Shown here in pieces: positions 18,991 through 27,899 of a stretch of DNA of 64,000 bases. The position numbers and the translations under genes were made by a program. Origin of the DNA: CAVRTM01 sp963724015 (GTDB lineage: Bacteria > Actinomycetota > Actinomycetes > Actinomycetales > Dermatophilaceae). The stretch covers positions 300,007 through 364,006 of the forward strand of contig CAVRTM010000021.1 in assembly GCA_963724015.1 (NCBI GenBank), in the 5' to 3' direction. The notes beneath the pieces are model-generated. The model did no database searches, was not told the DNA's origin, and saw nothing but the letters and a program-made list of their open reading frames with translations. How positions within the stretch are numbered: the first letter of the stretch is position 1; the number at the start of each line of letters is the position of its first letter.

Positions 18991-20346
18991 GGCTGCGCCC
19001 AGGCGGTGTAGTTCTTCACCTCGGCGGGGTTCTGCGAGCGCCACTTCTCGACCGCCTTGGTGAAGGTGTCGACGGCCTCCTTGACACTGCCGCCGCTCGT
19101 GATCACCTGTCCGGCGGCGAGGTTGCCGTCGCCGTCCACCGACGGCGGGAGGTAGTTCTCGAGCCACACCGCCCCCCGTGAGGCGTCGTTCTTCCAGAGC
19201 TGTTTGCCCGAGGTCTGTCTTGATGGACGAAGGGCTGAAGCTGGTGTCGGCAGGGAAGATCCCGGTCGTCTCGTACCAGCTGGCGAGGTTCGCCGGCTCG
19301 TGCAGCCAGGTGAGGAACTGCGCGGCCGCCTTCTTGTTGGGCGACCAGGAGGTGATGAAGGCCGACGAGGACTGCGTGGTGTTGTAGACGTCGGCGAGCT
19401 TCCCGTTGCCCCACTTGGGTGAGGGCGTGACGCCCACCTTGTCCTGACCGAGCTGCTTGGCCCACTTGGTGACGATGCCGTCGGTCCCCCAGGCCATCGC
19501 CGCCTGTCCGGAGCCGAACTTGGCCATGCCCTGGTCGAGGGTCAGGGACGCGATGTCGTCGTTGAGGCAGCCCTGGGACTTCAACTGGTGCATCGCCTCG
19601 TAGAAGCCGGTGTACTTCGGGTCGGCGATGTTGGCCTTGCCGATCACCGCCTGCTTGAGCTGGTCGACGTTGTCCAGGTTCTGCTTGCCGTAGTTGGAGA
19701 AGAACCAGGCGCCGAAGTAGCCGTCCTTGTTGCCCATCCCGATGGGGGTGACGCCCGCGGCCTTGAGCTTGCCGCAGTCGGCGAGCAGCTCGTCGAACGT
19801 CGTGGGCGCGGCGGTCAGCCCCGCCTTGGCGAACAGCTGCTTGTTCCAGGCCAGGGGGACGCCGATGAGGTACAGGGGCATCGCGTAGAGCTTGCCCTTG
19901 TACATGTTCTCCTGCGTGCCGACCCAGTGGCTGCGCTGGTTCGCCGGCACGTAGTCCGACAGCGGGGCCACCGCGCCGGCCCAGACCTGCGAGAGGACTG
20001 GAATGGTGGCCCACTGGGTGGCGATGTCCGGACCGGTCTTGGTCTGGGCGGCGGTCGTGAACGCGCCGATGAGCGTGTCCGTCGACTGGGGGACGAGCTT
20101 GATGCTGACCCCGGGGTGCAGCTTCTCGTAGGCGGCGACCCTGGCCTTCATCCAGTCGTTGGCGCCGGGGGCGTCGCCCTCGCCCCAGTACCAGTAGGTG
20201 AGGTTGGCCTTGTCGGCGTTCCCACCCCCGCTGCCGGTAGCTGAGCTGCTGCCGGGGGCTGAGGCGGTGCAGCCGGTTGCCGCGGTGAGGGCGACGGCTG
20301 TCAGGGCAGCAAGGCCGGCGTACCGGCCCGGAGTGGCACGAAGCAT
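18987..20346 (-). CDS. Sugar ABC transporter solute-binding lipoprotein (one frameshift)
   Basis: Signal peptide with lipobox ending at Cys26 (LTAATGC), followed by a Gly/Ser linker. The mature part reads LTYWYWGEGDAPGANDWMKA, typical of family-1 extracellular binding proteins, then WATIPVLSQVWAGAVAPLSD, YKGKLYAMPLYLIGVPLAWN, and GQAAMAWGTDGIV near the ligand cleft. A single frame change near 19190 precedes the C-terminal part (WLENYLPPSVDGDGNLAAGQ). The many Trp and Tyr residues fit an oligosaccharide or glycoside ligand. It heads the six-gene operon ending with the PhyH oxygenase; a GntR regulator gene lies just upstream on the same strand. Confidence 0.85.
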
Positions 20347-20369
20347 GGGCAGACCTCTTCTCGGGGGGA

Positions 20370-20392
20370 GCGGCCACGCCGTTGGTGGCCGC
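20370..20392. terminator. Hairpin between the GntR gene and the binding-protein gene
   Basis: GCGGCCAC, a 7-base loop and GTGGCCGC form a perfect 8-bp stem at 20370-20377/20385-20392, just upstream of the binding-protein start codon. No T-run follows on the minus strand, so it may be an attenuator or mRNA-stabilising element instead of a strong terminator. Confidence 0.4.
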
Positions 20393-20402
20393 AGAGGGTG
20401 TT

Positions 20403-21149
20403 TCAGGCTTGGAGGACGGCGCGGAAGCGGTACCGGTCGCCGCGATAGGTGATGTGGCCGCGTTCGACGGGACGGCCGTGGACGTCGGTGCAGATCTGAC
20501 GGGCGGACAACAGGGGCGTGCCGACGTCGACGCCGAGGAGGCCGGCCTGCTCGGCGTCCGCAGCGACCGCCTGGACCTCGTAGTCGGATCGGTACGGTCG
20601 GACCGAGTTGCGTTGCAGCGCCGCGTAAAGGGAGCCCTGCGTGAACTCCTCCGGCGTGGCGTCGGGAAGCAACGCCCCGGGGACCACGCTGTGGTCGACG
20701 GCGACGGCGATCGCGTCGAGCCTCCGCAGGCGACGCAGTGACACCACCTCGGCCCCGGGGACCATCCCCAGGTCGTGCGCCTCGTCCCACTCGGCCGGCC
20801 GGCGCAGCCAGTGCAGGACGACGGAGTCGGGCGTCAGGCCGCGCAGCAGCGCCATCTCCGTGAAGGACTGCAGGACGCCCGGTTCCTCGGAGACCGGGGG
20901 CGCGGCCTGCGCCGGGCCGACGAACCACCCCCGCCCTGCCTGCGGGTGCACGATGTTGCGCTGTTCAAGGCTCGTCAGAGCCTGACGCAGGGTCACCCGA
21001 CTGACACCGAACCGGCGGCCGAGCTTGGCCTCACTGGGTAGGCGCTCGCCCAGGTGCGAGTCGCCGGAGACCTCCTCGGCGAGCGTCTGCGCGATCTGCT
21101 CCCACAGCGCACTGTCCGTGCGTCGCGCCGTCACGCTCGGGCGGTTCAT
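20403..21149 (-). CDS. GntR/HutC-family transcriptional regulator
   Basis: Intact 248 residues. Winged helix-turn-helix at the N-terminus (SEAKLGRRFGVSRVTLRQAL, then QRNIVHPQAGRGWFVG) and a C-terminal UTRA ligand domain (VVSLRRLRRLDAIAVAVDHS, ending RGHITYRGDRYRFRAVL). HutC-type regulators sense sugar phosphates or related metabolites. It lies directly upstream of and co-directional with the importer operon it probably controls. An inverted repeat (ATACAGGT/ACCTGTAT) at 21162-21194 in its own promoter suggests autoregulation. Confidence 0.9.
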   Translation of the reverse strand: MNRPSVTARRTDSALWEQIAQTLAEEVSGDSHLGERLPSEAKLGRRFGVSRVTLRQALTSLEQRNIVHPQAGRGWFVGPAQAAPPVSEEPGVLQSFTEMALLRGLTPDSVVLHWLRRPAEWDEAHDLGMVPGAEVVSLRRLRRLDAIAVAVDHSVVPGALLPDATPEEFTQGSLYAALQRNSVRPYRSDYEVQAVAADAEQAGLLGVDVGTPLLSARQICTDVHGRPVERGHITYRGDRYRFRAVLQA

Positions 21150-21161
21150 GGCGTTGACGGT

Positions 21162-21194
21162 ATACAGGTGTTAACGCTCTGACAAGACCTGTAT
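21162..21194. promoter_or_regulatory. Inverted-repeat operator upstream of the GntR gene
   Basis: ATACAGGT (21162-21169) and ACCTGTAT (21187-21194) are perfect inverted 8-mers with 17 bases between. The site begins 13 bases before the start codon, in the only AT-rich stretch of the area, and includes GTATAC, which fits the GT-N-TA-N-AC theme of GntR sites only partly. Confidence 0.5.
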
Positions 21195-21212
21195 CAAGCC
21201 TGTTATCACCCA

Positions 21213-22123
21213 TCAGCGGGATCGCCAAGGCGGCCGGCGCGTCCCTGTGAGACGCTCGGCGCGGAGAAGCTGAAGGGCAGCGCCCGCCACCTGTTGACGC
21301 TGGACGCCGAGGCCGTCGATCCCCAGCTCCATGACGTCCCCCGGCTGCAGCCAGACCTGGGGTTCGAGCCCCATGCCGACACCAGGAGGCGTTCCGGTGT
21401 TGATGAGGTCTCCCGGCTCGAGGACCATGAACTGGCTGAGGTAGTGCACGACGTACGCCGGTCCGAACAGCATGGTCCCGGTGGTCCCCGTCTGGCGCCG
21501 TACGCCGTTCACATCGAGCCACATCCCAGGGCGAGTACGTCCGGCAGCTCGTCCGGAGTTGCCAGGTAGGGACCGCATGGGTTGAACGTCTCCGCCGACT
21601 TGCCCTTGACCCATTGGCCGCCCCGCTCCAGCTGGAAGGCTCGTTCGCTCACGTCGTTGACCAGCGTGTAGCCCGCGATGGCGGCTTCCGCCTCCTGCTC
21701 GTCGGCGAGATAGCTGCAGCGCCGGCCCACGACGATTCCGAGCTCCACCTCCCAGTCGGTCTTGGTCGAGCCGCGGGGAATGAGCACAGTGTCGTTGGGG
21801 CCGACGAGGGTGTTGGGCGCCTTGGTGAAGACGATGGGCTCGTCGGGCACCGCCTGACCGGTCTCTGCCGCATGGTCGCTGTAGTTCAACCCGATGCAAA
21901 GGATCTGATGCGGTCGCGCGATCGGGGCCCCGATCCGTAGCCCATCCAGGGAATGAAGCTGCCCGGCGGCAAGTCGAGCCGCGGTGAGCTCCTGCAGCTG
22001 CGCAACGCCACCTTCGCCGAAGAAGCGCTCGTTGAAGTCGTCCACCACGTCCGAGACGTCGACGTAATGGTGCGGGTCTGCGAGGACCGCCGGTCGTTCC
22101 TGTCCTGCGGGGCCGACGCGCAT
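21213..22123 (-). CDS. Fumarylacetoacetase-fold (FAH family) hydrolase (one frameshift)
   Basis: About 303 residues. A short N-terminal domain precedes the FAH core: HQILCIGLNYSDHAAETGQA, EPIVFTKAPNTLVGPNDTVL, TDWEVELGIVVGRR with the metal-binding Glu residues, and YTLVNDVSERAFQLERGGQW with the metal Asp. One frame change near 21525 leads to the C-terminal half (GDLINTGTPPGVGMG, the conserved TGTPxGVG). Members hydrolyse C-C bonds or dehydrate/decarboxylate 2-keto acids, including 2,4-diketo-3-deoxy sugar acids. Start at ATG 22123 with GAGG nearby. It is co-directional with the IclR gene upstream. Confidence 0.85.
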
Positions 22124-22203
22124 GAGCCTCAGGCTTTCTCCGATGCTGTGGTAGGGGGCGGGAACAAGGACGGGTGCGTGCCCGGTGGCGCGGGGGTACG
22201 TGC

Positions 22204-23011
22204 CTACCGGAGTGCGGAGCCGGTCGTGGACCTGACGATGGAGACGATCTCCTCGGCCGCCTCCACGAGGGCTTCCACAGGTGTGCGATAAGTGAGACCG
22301 CTGACGCTGATGGCCCCGCTGGGCTGGCTGGGCGAGGTGAGCCAGACCGGGACAGCAAGACAGTTGACACCGATCTCGTTCTCCTGGTTCTCGATCGCAA
22401 AGCCGTGTTCGCGCGCCTCGCCCAACTCGGAGGACAGGCGCGCAGGTTCGACGATGGTGTGCTCGGTGCGGGCCTCCAGTTGCCCAGAGGCCGCCCAGTC
22501 GCGCACAGCCTCGTCGTGCGGGAAGCGCGTGGGCCAGCAACATCTTGCCGACCGCCGTGGAGTGCGCCGGGTTGCGTCCGCCGATGGTGGACGTGAGCCG
22601 CACGGCTCCGACAGGGGGGTCCACCTTGGCGCGGTAGATGACGGAACGGCCAGACAGCACCGCGTAGTGGCTGGTCTCGCCGAACCTCTCGGCGAGGGCC
22701 AGGAGTGCGGGACGCACGCGGACGTGGTCGGGGCGGAGCTCGTGATGGGCGAACGCGAGCCTCAGGAACTCGTCGCCCAGCACGTAGTGCCCGTGGCCAT
22801 CCTGGGTGGCGAAGCCGGCACGACGCAGCGCGACAAGTGCCCGGTGGACGGTTGGCTTGGGGCTTTTGACCGTGCGGGCGAGCTCATCCAGTCCGATCCC
22901 GTCCGCGTGGACCGCTAGTTCCGCAAGGATCGCCAGGACGCGGTCGGAGCCCACCAGTCGCGCAGAGGGTCTTCCCCTTCGGCCATGGTGGCCGTGTCCT
23001 CCCGACTGCAC
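22204..23011 (-). CDS. Second IclR-family transcriptional regulator (frame-disrupted)
   Basis: Helix-turn-helix domain (SDRVLAILAELAVHADGIGL, SPKPTVHRALVALRRAGFAT) and an IclR ligand domain (ETSHYAVLSGRSVIYRAKVD, GGRNPAHSTAVGKMLLAHAL). One frame change near 22530 precedes FAIENQENEIGVNCLAVPVW, the conserved ligand-site motif. The start is uncertain: an in-frame GTG at 23011 lacks a ribosome-binding site, while ATG 22986 has GGAGGA nine bases upstream but is in another frame, so a further indel may lie near the N-terminus. It likely regulates the co-directional FAH hydrolase gene, 80 bases downstream. Confidence 0.8.
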
Positions 23012-23624
23012 ATTCCGAAAGATAGAACAGTATTCCGTCAATTGGAAGTGGCCTTCAATCCGCTGAACTGCGGGCCTGCCGAGAAGGGGTCGACCACCGG
23101 GAGTGGCGGCGTCGGTGCTGACGCCGTGACGTGTTCATCAGGGGCGGCATGGTGCAGCGAGCCGGACGCCGGTGGCTGTGGCAAGCCGCTCACCACCCGA
23201 GCGTGCGCAGCCGCTCGGCCCGGTCGAGCAGGTCGCTGCGTCGCACCCGGGCGGCGCCGTACAGGGGCAGGTCCCGCTGCGGTGCGCTGTCGGGGGCTGG
23301 TGGCGGCGGGCGAACGGCGGTACGGCGCCCGGCGGCGAACACCCCGAGCCAGCTGGTCGACCGAACGGAACCGGACCGGGATGTCGGACGCCTGCCCGCT
23401 CGACGGCGGAACGGGGCGGCAGGGCGGGGGACAGAGCCAGGACGTGAAGGGAAGGTTTCATAGTTATGAAGGTACCGCTTCACGCTCTCGGTGGCAAAGC
23501 GACCGGGGCCGGCGCAGATCCGCAACCGGCGTCCCGGGCCGGTCACCCCCGGGCTAGCGTGGTGCGACCGTGCGGCACCGCAGCACGCGTTGACCCGGCA
23601 CGGCCGACCCCTGAGGAGCCACCC
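23012..23624. other. 613-base intergenic stretch with no convincing gene
   Basis: The first part is AT-richer (TATTCCGTCAATTGGAAGT near 23030, with TTCC-N7-GGAA symmetry) and is probably the promoter/operator of the second IclR gene. Between about 23190 and 23460 the minus strand can be read open and ends in a helical, Arg-rich tail (DLLDRAERLRTLGW), which could be the remnant of an unidentified gene. No start, domain or ribosome-binding site supports it. The final part contains the palindrome at 23457-23470. Confidence 0.4.
23457..23470. promoter_or_regulatory. Perfect palindrome upstream of an SDR gene
   Basis: TTCATAGTTATGAA (6-bp arms, 2-base centre), flanked on both sides by AGGT-like sequence. 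It is one of the few AT-rich islands here and lies 155 bases before the SDR start. Likely a regulator-binding site; the protein is unknown. Confidence 0.45.
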
Positions 23625-24392
23625 ATGACTGTGCTCGACACGTTCTCGCTGACCGGAAAGGTCGCCGTCGTGACCGGTGGCAACCGCGGCCTCGGGCGCG
23701 CCTTCGCCCATGCGCTCGGTGAGGCCGGCGCCAGCATCGCCATCCTCGCCCGGAACGCCGCGAGGAATGCCGAGGTCCTGGCCGAGCTCGAGGCGAAGGG
23801 GATCACCGCCGCCGCCTTCGAGGGGGACGTGGCGCGTCGCGCGGACGTCGAGCGCGCGGCCGGCGAGATCGTCGAGCGGTTCGGCCGGGTCGACGTCCTG
23901 GTCAACAACGCCGGTACCTGCATCCACCGGCCGGCGCTGGAGGTCACCGAGGAGGAGTGGAACGAGGTGATCGACGTCAACCTCACCGGCGTCTGGCACG
24001 GCTGCCAGATCTTCGGCAAGGCGCATGGTGGAGGCCGGTGGCGGCGTCATCGTCAACGTCGGCTCCATGTCGGCGGACATCGTCAACCGCCCCAGTGGCA
24101 ACCGGCGTACAACGCCTCCAAGGCGGGGGTGCACCACCTGACGCGCTCGCTGGCCGCCGAGTGGGCGCCGCTCGGGGTGCGGGTCAACGCCGTGGCGCCC
24201 GGCTACGTGGTGACCGAGATGACGCCGATCGACCGGCCGGAGTTCAAGCGGTACTGGATCGACGACGCCCCGCAGCAGCGTGGCGCGGCGCCGGACGAGA
24301 TCGCCCCCGCGGTCCTGTTCCTGGCCAGCCCCGCATCCGGCTTCATGACCGGCTCGATCCTCACGATCGACGGCGGCTACTCCGTGTTCTGA
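23625..24392 (+). CDS. Short-chain dehydrogenase/reductase (two compensating frameshifts)
   Basis: 255-residue classical SDR. N-terminus SLTGKVAVVTGGNRGLGRAF with TGGNRGLG for the cofactor, VNNAGTCIHRPALEVTEEEW, and YNASKAGVHHLTRSLAAEW with catalytic Tyr and Lys. Residues about 130-156 are out of frame; the other frame gives MVEAGGGVIVNVGSMSADI, the expected strand and catalytic Ser, so a pair of indels at about 24015 and 24095 is likely. ATG at 23625 follows GAGGAG. Resembles polyol or sugar-acid SDRs; its substrate is not known. It may be the last gene of the catabolic island. Confidence 0.85.
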   Translation: MTVLDTFSLTGKVAVVTGGNRGLGRAFAHALGEAGASIAILARNAARNAEVLAELEAKGITAAAFEGDVARRADVERAAGEIVERFGRVDVLVNNAGTCIHRPALEVTEEEWNEVIDVNLTGVWHGCQIFGKAHGGGRWRRHRQRRLHVGGHRQPPQWQPAYNASKAGVHHLTRSLAAEWAPLGVRVNAVAPGYVVTEMTPIDRPEFKRYWIDDAPQQRGAAPDEIAPAVLFLASPASGFMTGSILTIDGGYSVF

Positions 24393-24399
24393 CCCACCA

Positions 24400-24477
24400 C
24401 CTCGACCGGACGCACCGCAGCGCCCCAATCGGACACCACGTGTCCGGATTCGGGCAGCGCGGTGCGTCCGGTCGAGG
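24400..24477. terminator. Large nested inverted repeat between convergent genes
   Basis: Two perfect 19-base arms, 24400-24418 and 24459-24477, enclose a second inverted repeat, CGGACAC/GTGTCCG, at 24430-24447. Transcribed from either side it folds into a long hairpin whose loop holds a smaller one. It begins eight bases after the SDR stop and ends 30 bases before the end of the convergent PucR-type gene, so a bidirectional terminator is the simplest reading. No long T-run follows. Confidence 0.65.
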
Positions 24478-24506
24478 GAAGGGGACGGTATGGCGGAGGC
24501 GGCGCG

Positions 24507-26330
24507 TCAGTCGGGCATCAGCCGGTGCAGGCGCAGGGCGAGCTGCAGCTCGAGGGACGGCTCGGGCCGTTGCCAGTCGGAGCCGAGCAGGAGCGCGACC
24601 CGTTCGAGGCGCTGGGCGACGGTGTTGGCGTGGACGTGCAACCGCGTGGCGGCGTGGCGGGGGCTGCCGCCGGCGGCGTAGTAGGCCTCCAGCGTGCCGA
24701 GCAGGTCGGTGCCGCGCGTCCGGTCGTAGTCCAGGACCGGACCGAGGACGCGCCCCACGTAGCCGCGCACGTCGGGGGCCGAGCCGGACACCAGCCCGGC
24801 GAAGCCCAGGCACTGGGCGGATCCGCCGGTCCCGGCCCGCCCGAGGGCCAGCAGGGCGGCGGTGGTGCGGCGCGCGTCGGCGTACGACCGGGGCACGTCC
24901 TCGACCGACGTGGCGGGCCCGGCGCCGCCCACCGTCACCTCGGCTGACCGGCTCATCCGCGCGGCGACCCGGGCGGCGCACTCCTGCGCGTCGCCGGACG
25001 GCACGAGGGCGACCACGTCACCGTCGTGCTCGCCCACGAGCGCATCCTCACCCACCGCCGCGTGGGCGGACATCACCAGCGCGCGCCGCGGCTCGCCGGG
25101 ACGGCCCCGCGCGACCAGGACGACGTGCTCGTGGTCGAGGTCGAGACCCTGGCTGCGGGCACGGGCCGCGCGTACGGCGACGTCGCCGCGCCCGCTCACC
25201 AGGTCGGAGACCAGGTCGGTGCGCACCCGCTGCTCGGCGTCGGCGGACGCCCGTTCGAACAGCAGGAGCAGCGCCGTCACCACCCCGGCCCGCTCGATGG
25301 TGCGCCGGTCGGGGTCGTCCAGCTCGTCCACCCCGCCGATCACCAGGAACCCGAGCTGCTCGGAGGCAGCCTTGACGGTCACCGCCCACATGTCGTCCGC
25401 GCGGACGAGCCGGCCGGAGCCCTGGCGGGCGGCGTCGAGCACCGGCAGCTGCGCCGGCGCCGGGCCGGTGCAGCCCAGCCGGCGACCCGTCTCGTCCAGC
25501 AGCACGACCCACCCGCCGGTCAGCGCGGCCAGGGCCGCGGTGATGTCCTGGACACCGCCGCCGGCCAGGACGAGCTCGGCGAACCGGTCGTGCGCCGCCG
25601 CCGCGCGCTCCACCCCCGCGGTGTGCCGGTGCACGGCGGCGTGCGCCTCGGACAGCCGCTCCAGGGCCTCGGCCGTCTCGGCGGCAGCCCTGGTCTGCAC
25701 GATCGACACGGCGGCCAGCGCGGCCAGGGAGCCCAGCAGGGCGACCTCCTCGTGGGAGAAGGGGCGTGGTGCCCGGTTGGCCGCGAAGAGCACGCCGACG
25801 AACTGGGACTCGACCAGCAGCGGGGTGCCGCAGATCGCCACCAGGCCCTCGTCGCCCACGGCGGTGTCGATCGTCCCGGTGTGCGCGAACCGCTGGTCGG
25901 CGAAGTAGTCGGCGGTCCAGTACGGCCGGTGGGTTGAGGCCACCAGGCCGCCGAGCCCGTCGCCGAGGCTGAGCCGGACCGACTGGAACCGCGCCGAGAC
26001 CGAGCCGTCCGTGGCGCGCATGAAGGTGTCGCCGGCCTCCGCGTCGTACAGCGTGAGGTAGGCGACGTCGGTGCCGAGCAGGGCCCGGGCCCGGCGGACG
26101 ATCGCCGCCAGGATCACCGACGGGTCACGCAGGGCGGCGAGGTCCCGGGCCGTGTCCACCAGCGCGGTCAACCCGGTCTCGCGCCGCCGACGGGCGTCGA
26201 AGGCCGCCCGGATCCGCAGGGCGAGGTCGCGCGCCTCGGGGTCCGCGTCGACGGCCCCGATCTCGGCGGTCGACGCGCCGGCGGTCAGCAGCCGCAGCAA
26301 CGACAGCGCGGGGTGGGGGTGGGAGGACAT
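24507..26330 (-). CDS. GAF-domain PucR/CdaR-family transcriptional regulator
   Basis: Intact 607 residues. An N-terminal helical region (about 1-55) is followed by a GAF sensor domain (about 60-205, with LLGTDVAYLTLYDAEAGDTF and VGDEGLVAICGTPLLVESQF), a CdaR GGDEF-like central part, and a C-terminal PucR-type helix-turn-helix (LLGTLEAYYAAGGSPRHAAT, HVHANTVAQRLERVALLLG). Such proteins are activators of catabolic genes in actinobacteria. Neighbours downstream in opposite order are an MHS transporter and 3-hydroxybutyrate dehydrogenase on the same strand, a set often found together, so it may control their expression. Ligand unknown. Confidence 0.9.
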   Translation of the reverse strand: MSSHPHPALSLLRLLTAGASTAEIGAVDADPEARDLALRIRAAFDARRRRETGLTALVDTARDLAALRDPSVILAAIVRRARALLGTDVAYLTLYDAEAGDTFMRATDGSVSARFQSVRLSLGDGLGGLVASTHRPYWTADYFADQRFAHTGTIDTAVGDEGLVAICGTPLLVESQFVGVLFAANRAPRPFSHEEVALLGSLAALAAVSIVQTRAAAETAEALERLSEAHAAVHRHTAGVERAAAAHDRFAELVLAGGGVQDITAALAALTGGWVVLLDETGRRLGCTGPAPAQLPVLDAARQGSGRLVRADDMWAVTVKAASEQLGFLVIGGVDELDDPDRRTIERAGVVTALLLLFERASADAEQRVRTDLVSDLVSGRGDVAVRAARARSQGLDLDHEHVVLVARGRPGEPRRALVMSAHAAVGEDALVGEHDGDVVALVPSGDAQECAARVAARMSRSAEVTVGGAGPATSVEDVPRSYADARRTTAALLALGRAGTGGSAQCLGFAGLVSGSAPDVRGYVGRVLGPVLDYDRTRGTDLLGTLEAYYAAGGSPRHAATRLHVHANTVAQRLERVALLLGSDWQRPEPSLELQLALRLHRLMPD

Positions 26331-26397
26331 CCCGCCGATCCTAGGCAGTCCTCGTTTCCCCGCACCCCGCGCCGCGCGGCCGGTCAGTCGCTGGACG

Positions 26398-27754
26398 TCA
26401 GACGGACTCGCCCTTGGTCACGGTGGCGAGGTCACGGTCGCGCGTCTCGCGGTAGGACACCACGGCGACCACCGAGATGAGCGCGCAGATGGCGACGTAC
26501 ACCGCGATCGGCGTGCCGCTGCCGTAGGTCCTTGAGCAGCTTCACGGCGATGATCGGCGCGAGGCCGCCGGCGATGATCGAGGCGAGCTGGTAGCCGATC
26601 GAGACCCCGGAGTAGCGGACCTTGGTGCCGAACAGCTCGGAGAAGAAGGCCGACTGCGGGCCGTACATCGCGCCGTGGAAGAGCAGGCCGACGATGACGG
26701 CCAATACCGCCAGCGGGAAGCTCTTGGTGTTGAGCAGGGCGATGAACGCGAAGCCCCACACGCCGACGCCGACCGCGCCGATGAGGTAGACGGGTTTGCG
26801 GCCGATCCGGTCCGAGAGCGCGCCCCACATCGGGATCGTGACGAAGTGGATCGCGGCGGCGATGAGGACGGCGTTCAGGGCGAACGACTTGTCCAGCTTC
26901 AGCTGGGTGGTGACGTACGTCGTGATGACGATGGTGAAGATGTAGTAGCTGACGTTCTCGGCCATGCGCGCGCCCATCGCGGTGAGGATCTCGCGCGGGT
27001 AGGTGCGCAGGACGAGCAGCACGGGCAGCTTGTCGACGACGCCGGCGGCGGCGCGGGCGTCGGCGCGCTCGGTCGCGGCACGGAAGATCGGCGACTCCTC
27101 CACCTGCAGCCGCACCCAGAGGCCGACGATGACGAGCACCGCGGACAGCAGGAACGGGATGCGCCAGCCCCAGGCGAGGAAGCTGTCGTCGCTCTGGAAG
27201 ACGGCGAGGAACGCGAGCAGGCCGTTGGCGATCAGCTGCCCGGCCGGTGCGCCGGCCTGCGGCCACGAGGCCCAGAAGCCACGGTTGCGGGGGCTGCCGT
27301 GCTCGGAGACGATCAGCACCGCGCCACCCCACTCGCCACCGAGGGCGAAGCCCTGGATGCAGCGCAGCACCGTCAGCAGCACCGGCGCGAGCACGCCGAC
27401 CTGCGCGTGGCTGGGCAGCAGCCCGATGGCGAACGTCGCCACGCCCATCATCAGCAGCGACACGATGAGCAGCTTCTTGCGGCCGAGCTTGTCGCCGAAG
27501 TGGCCGAAGACCAGCCCGCCGAGCGGGCGGAAGACGAACCCGATCCAGTACGTCGCGAACGACAGCAGCGTCGCCTGCAGCGGGTCCGAGGCGTTGGGGA
27601 AGAACACGTGCGGGAAGACGGCGGCGGCGGCGACGCCGTACAGGAAGAAGTCGTACCACTCGACGGTGGTGCCGACGAGGCTGGCAGCGACGATGCGCGC
27701 GATGGGCGATCTGCGCCGGCCGGTGTCCGGCTCGAGCGACGTGGTGCGTGACAT
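26398..27754 (-). CDS. MFS transporter of the metabolite:H+ symporter (MHS) type (one frameshift)
   Basis: Twelve hydrophobic segments are predicted. The N-terminus has ASLVGTTVEWYDFFLYGVAA, the MHS signature, and the loop GHFGDKLGRKKLLIVSLLMM, the MFS G-x-x-x-D-R/K-x-G-R motif. A second copy (WGALSDRIGRKPVYLIGAVG) lies in the middle. The last about 43 residues (YGSGTPIAVYVAICALISVV, ending in VTKGESV) are in another frame after an indel near 26530. ATG 27754 has AGGAG eight bases upstream. MHS members import organic acids or osmolytes; with the 3-hydroxybutyrate dehydrogenase next to it, a small hydroxy or keto acid is a fair guess. Confidence 0.85.
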
Positions 27755-27899
27755 GGAGGTGCTCCTGATGGAGAGGGGGACGCCTGCCGGTGTGCCGGTG
27801 GGCCAGGTGGTGCAGGTGGTGCGGGTGCATGTGGGCGTGCAGGCGTGCAGGCGTGCCGCGTGGCTGGCCCCGCCGTCCGGCCGTTGGTTCAGGGACCGC

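Noticed and set aside
18034..20928. Apparent 964-residue fusion of binding protein and permease
   Set aside because: The fusion arises only from an indel near 19190. The binding protein has its own stop at 18987 and the permease its own GTG at 18990.
21509..23041. Apparent fusion of an IclR regulator and an FAH-fold hydrolase
   Set aside because: The joined frame contains a nonsense stretch where the IclR C-terminus lies in another frame; two separate genes explain all conserved parts.
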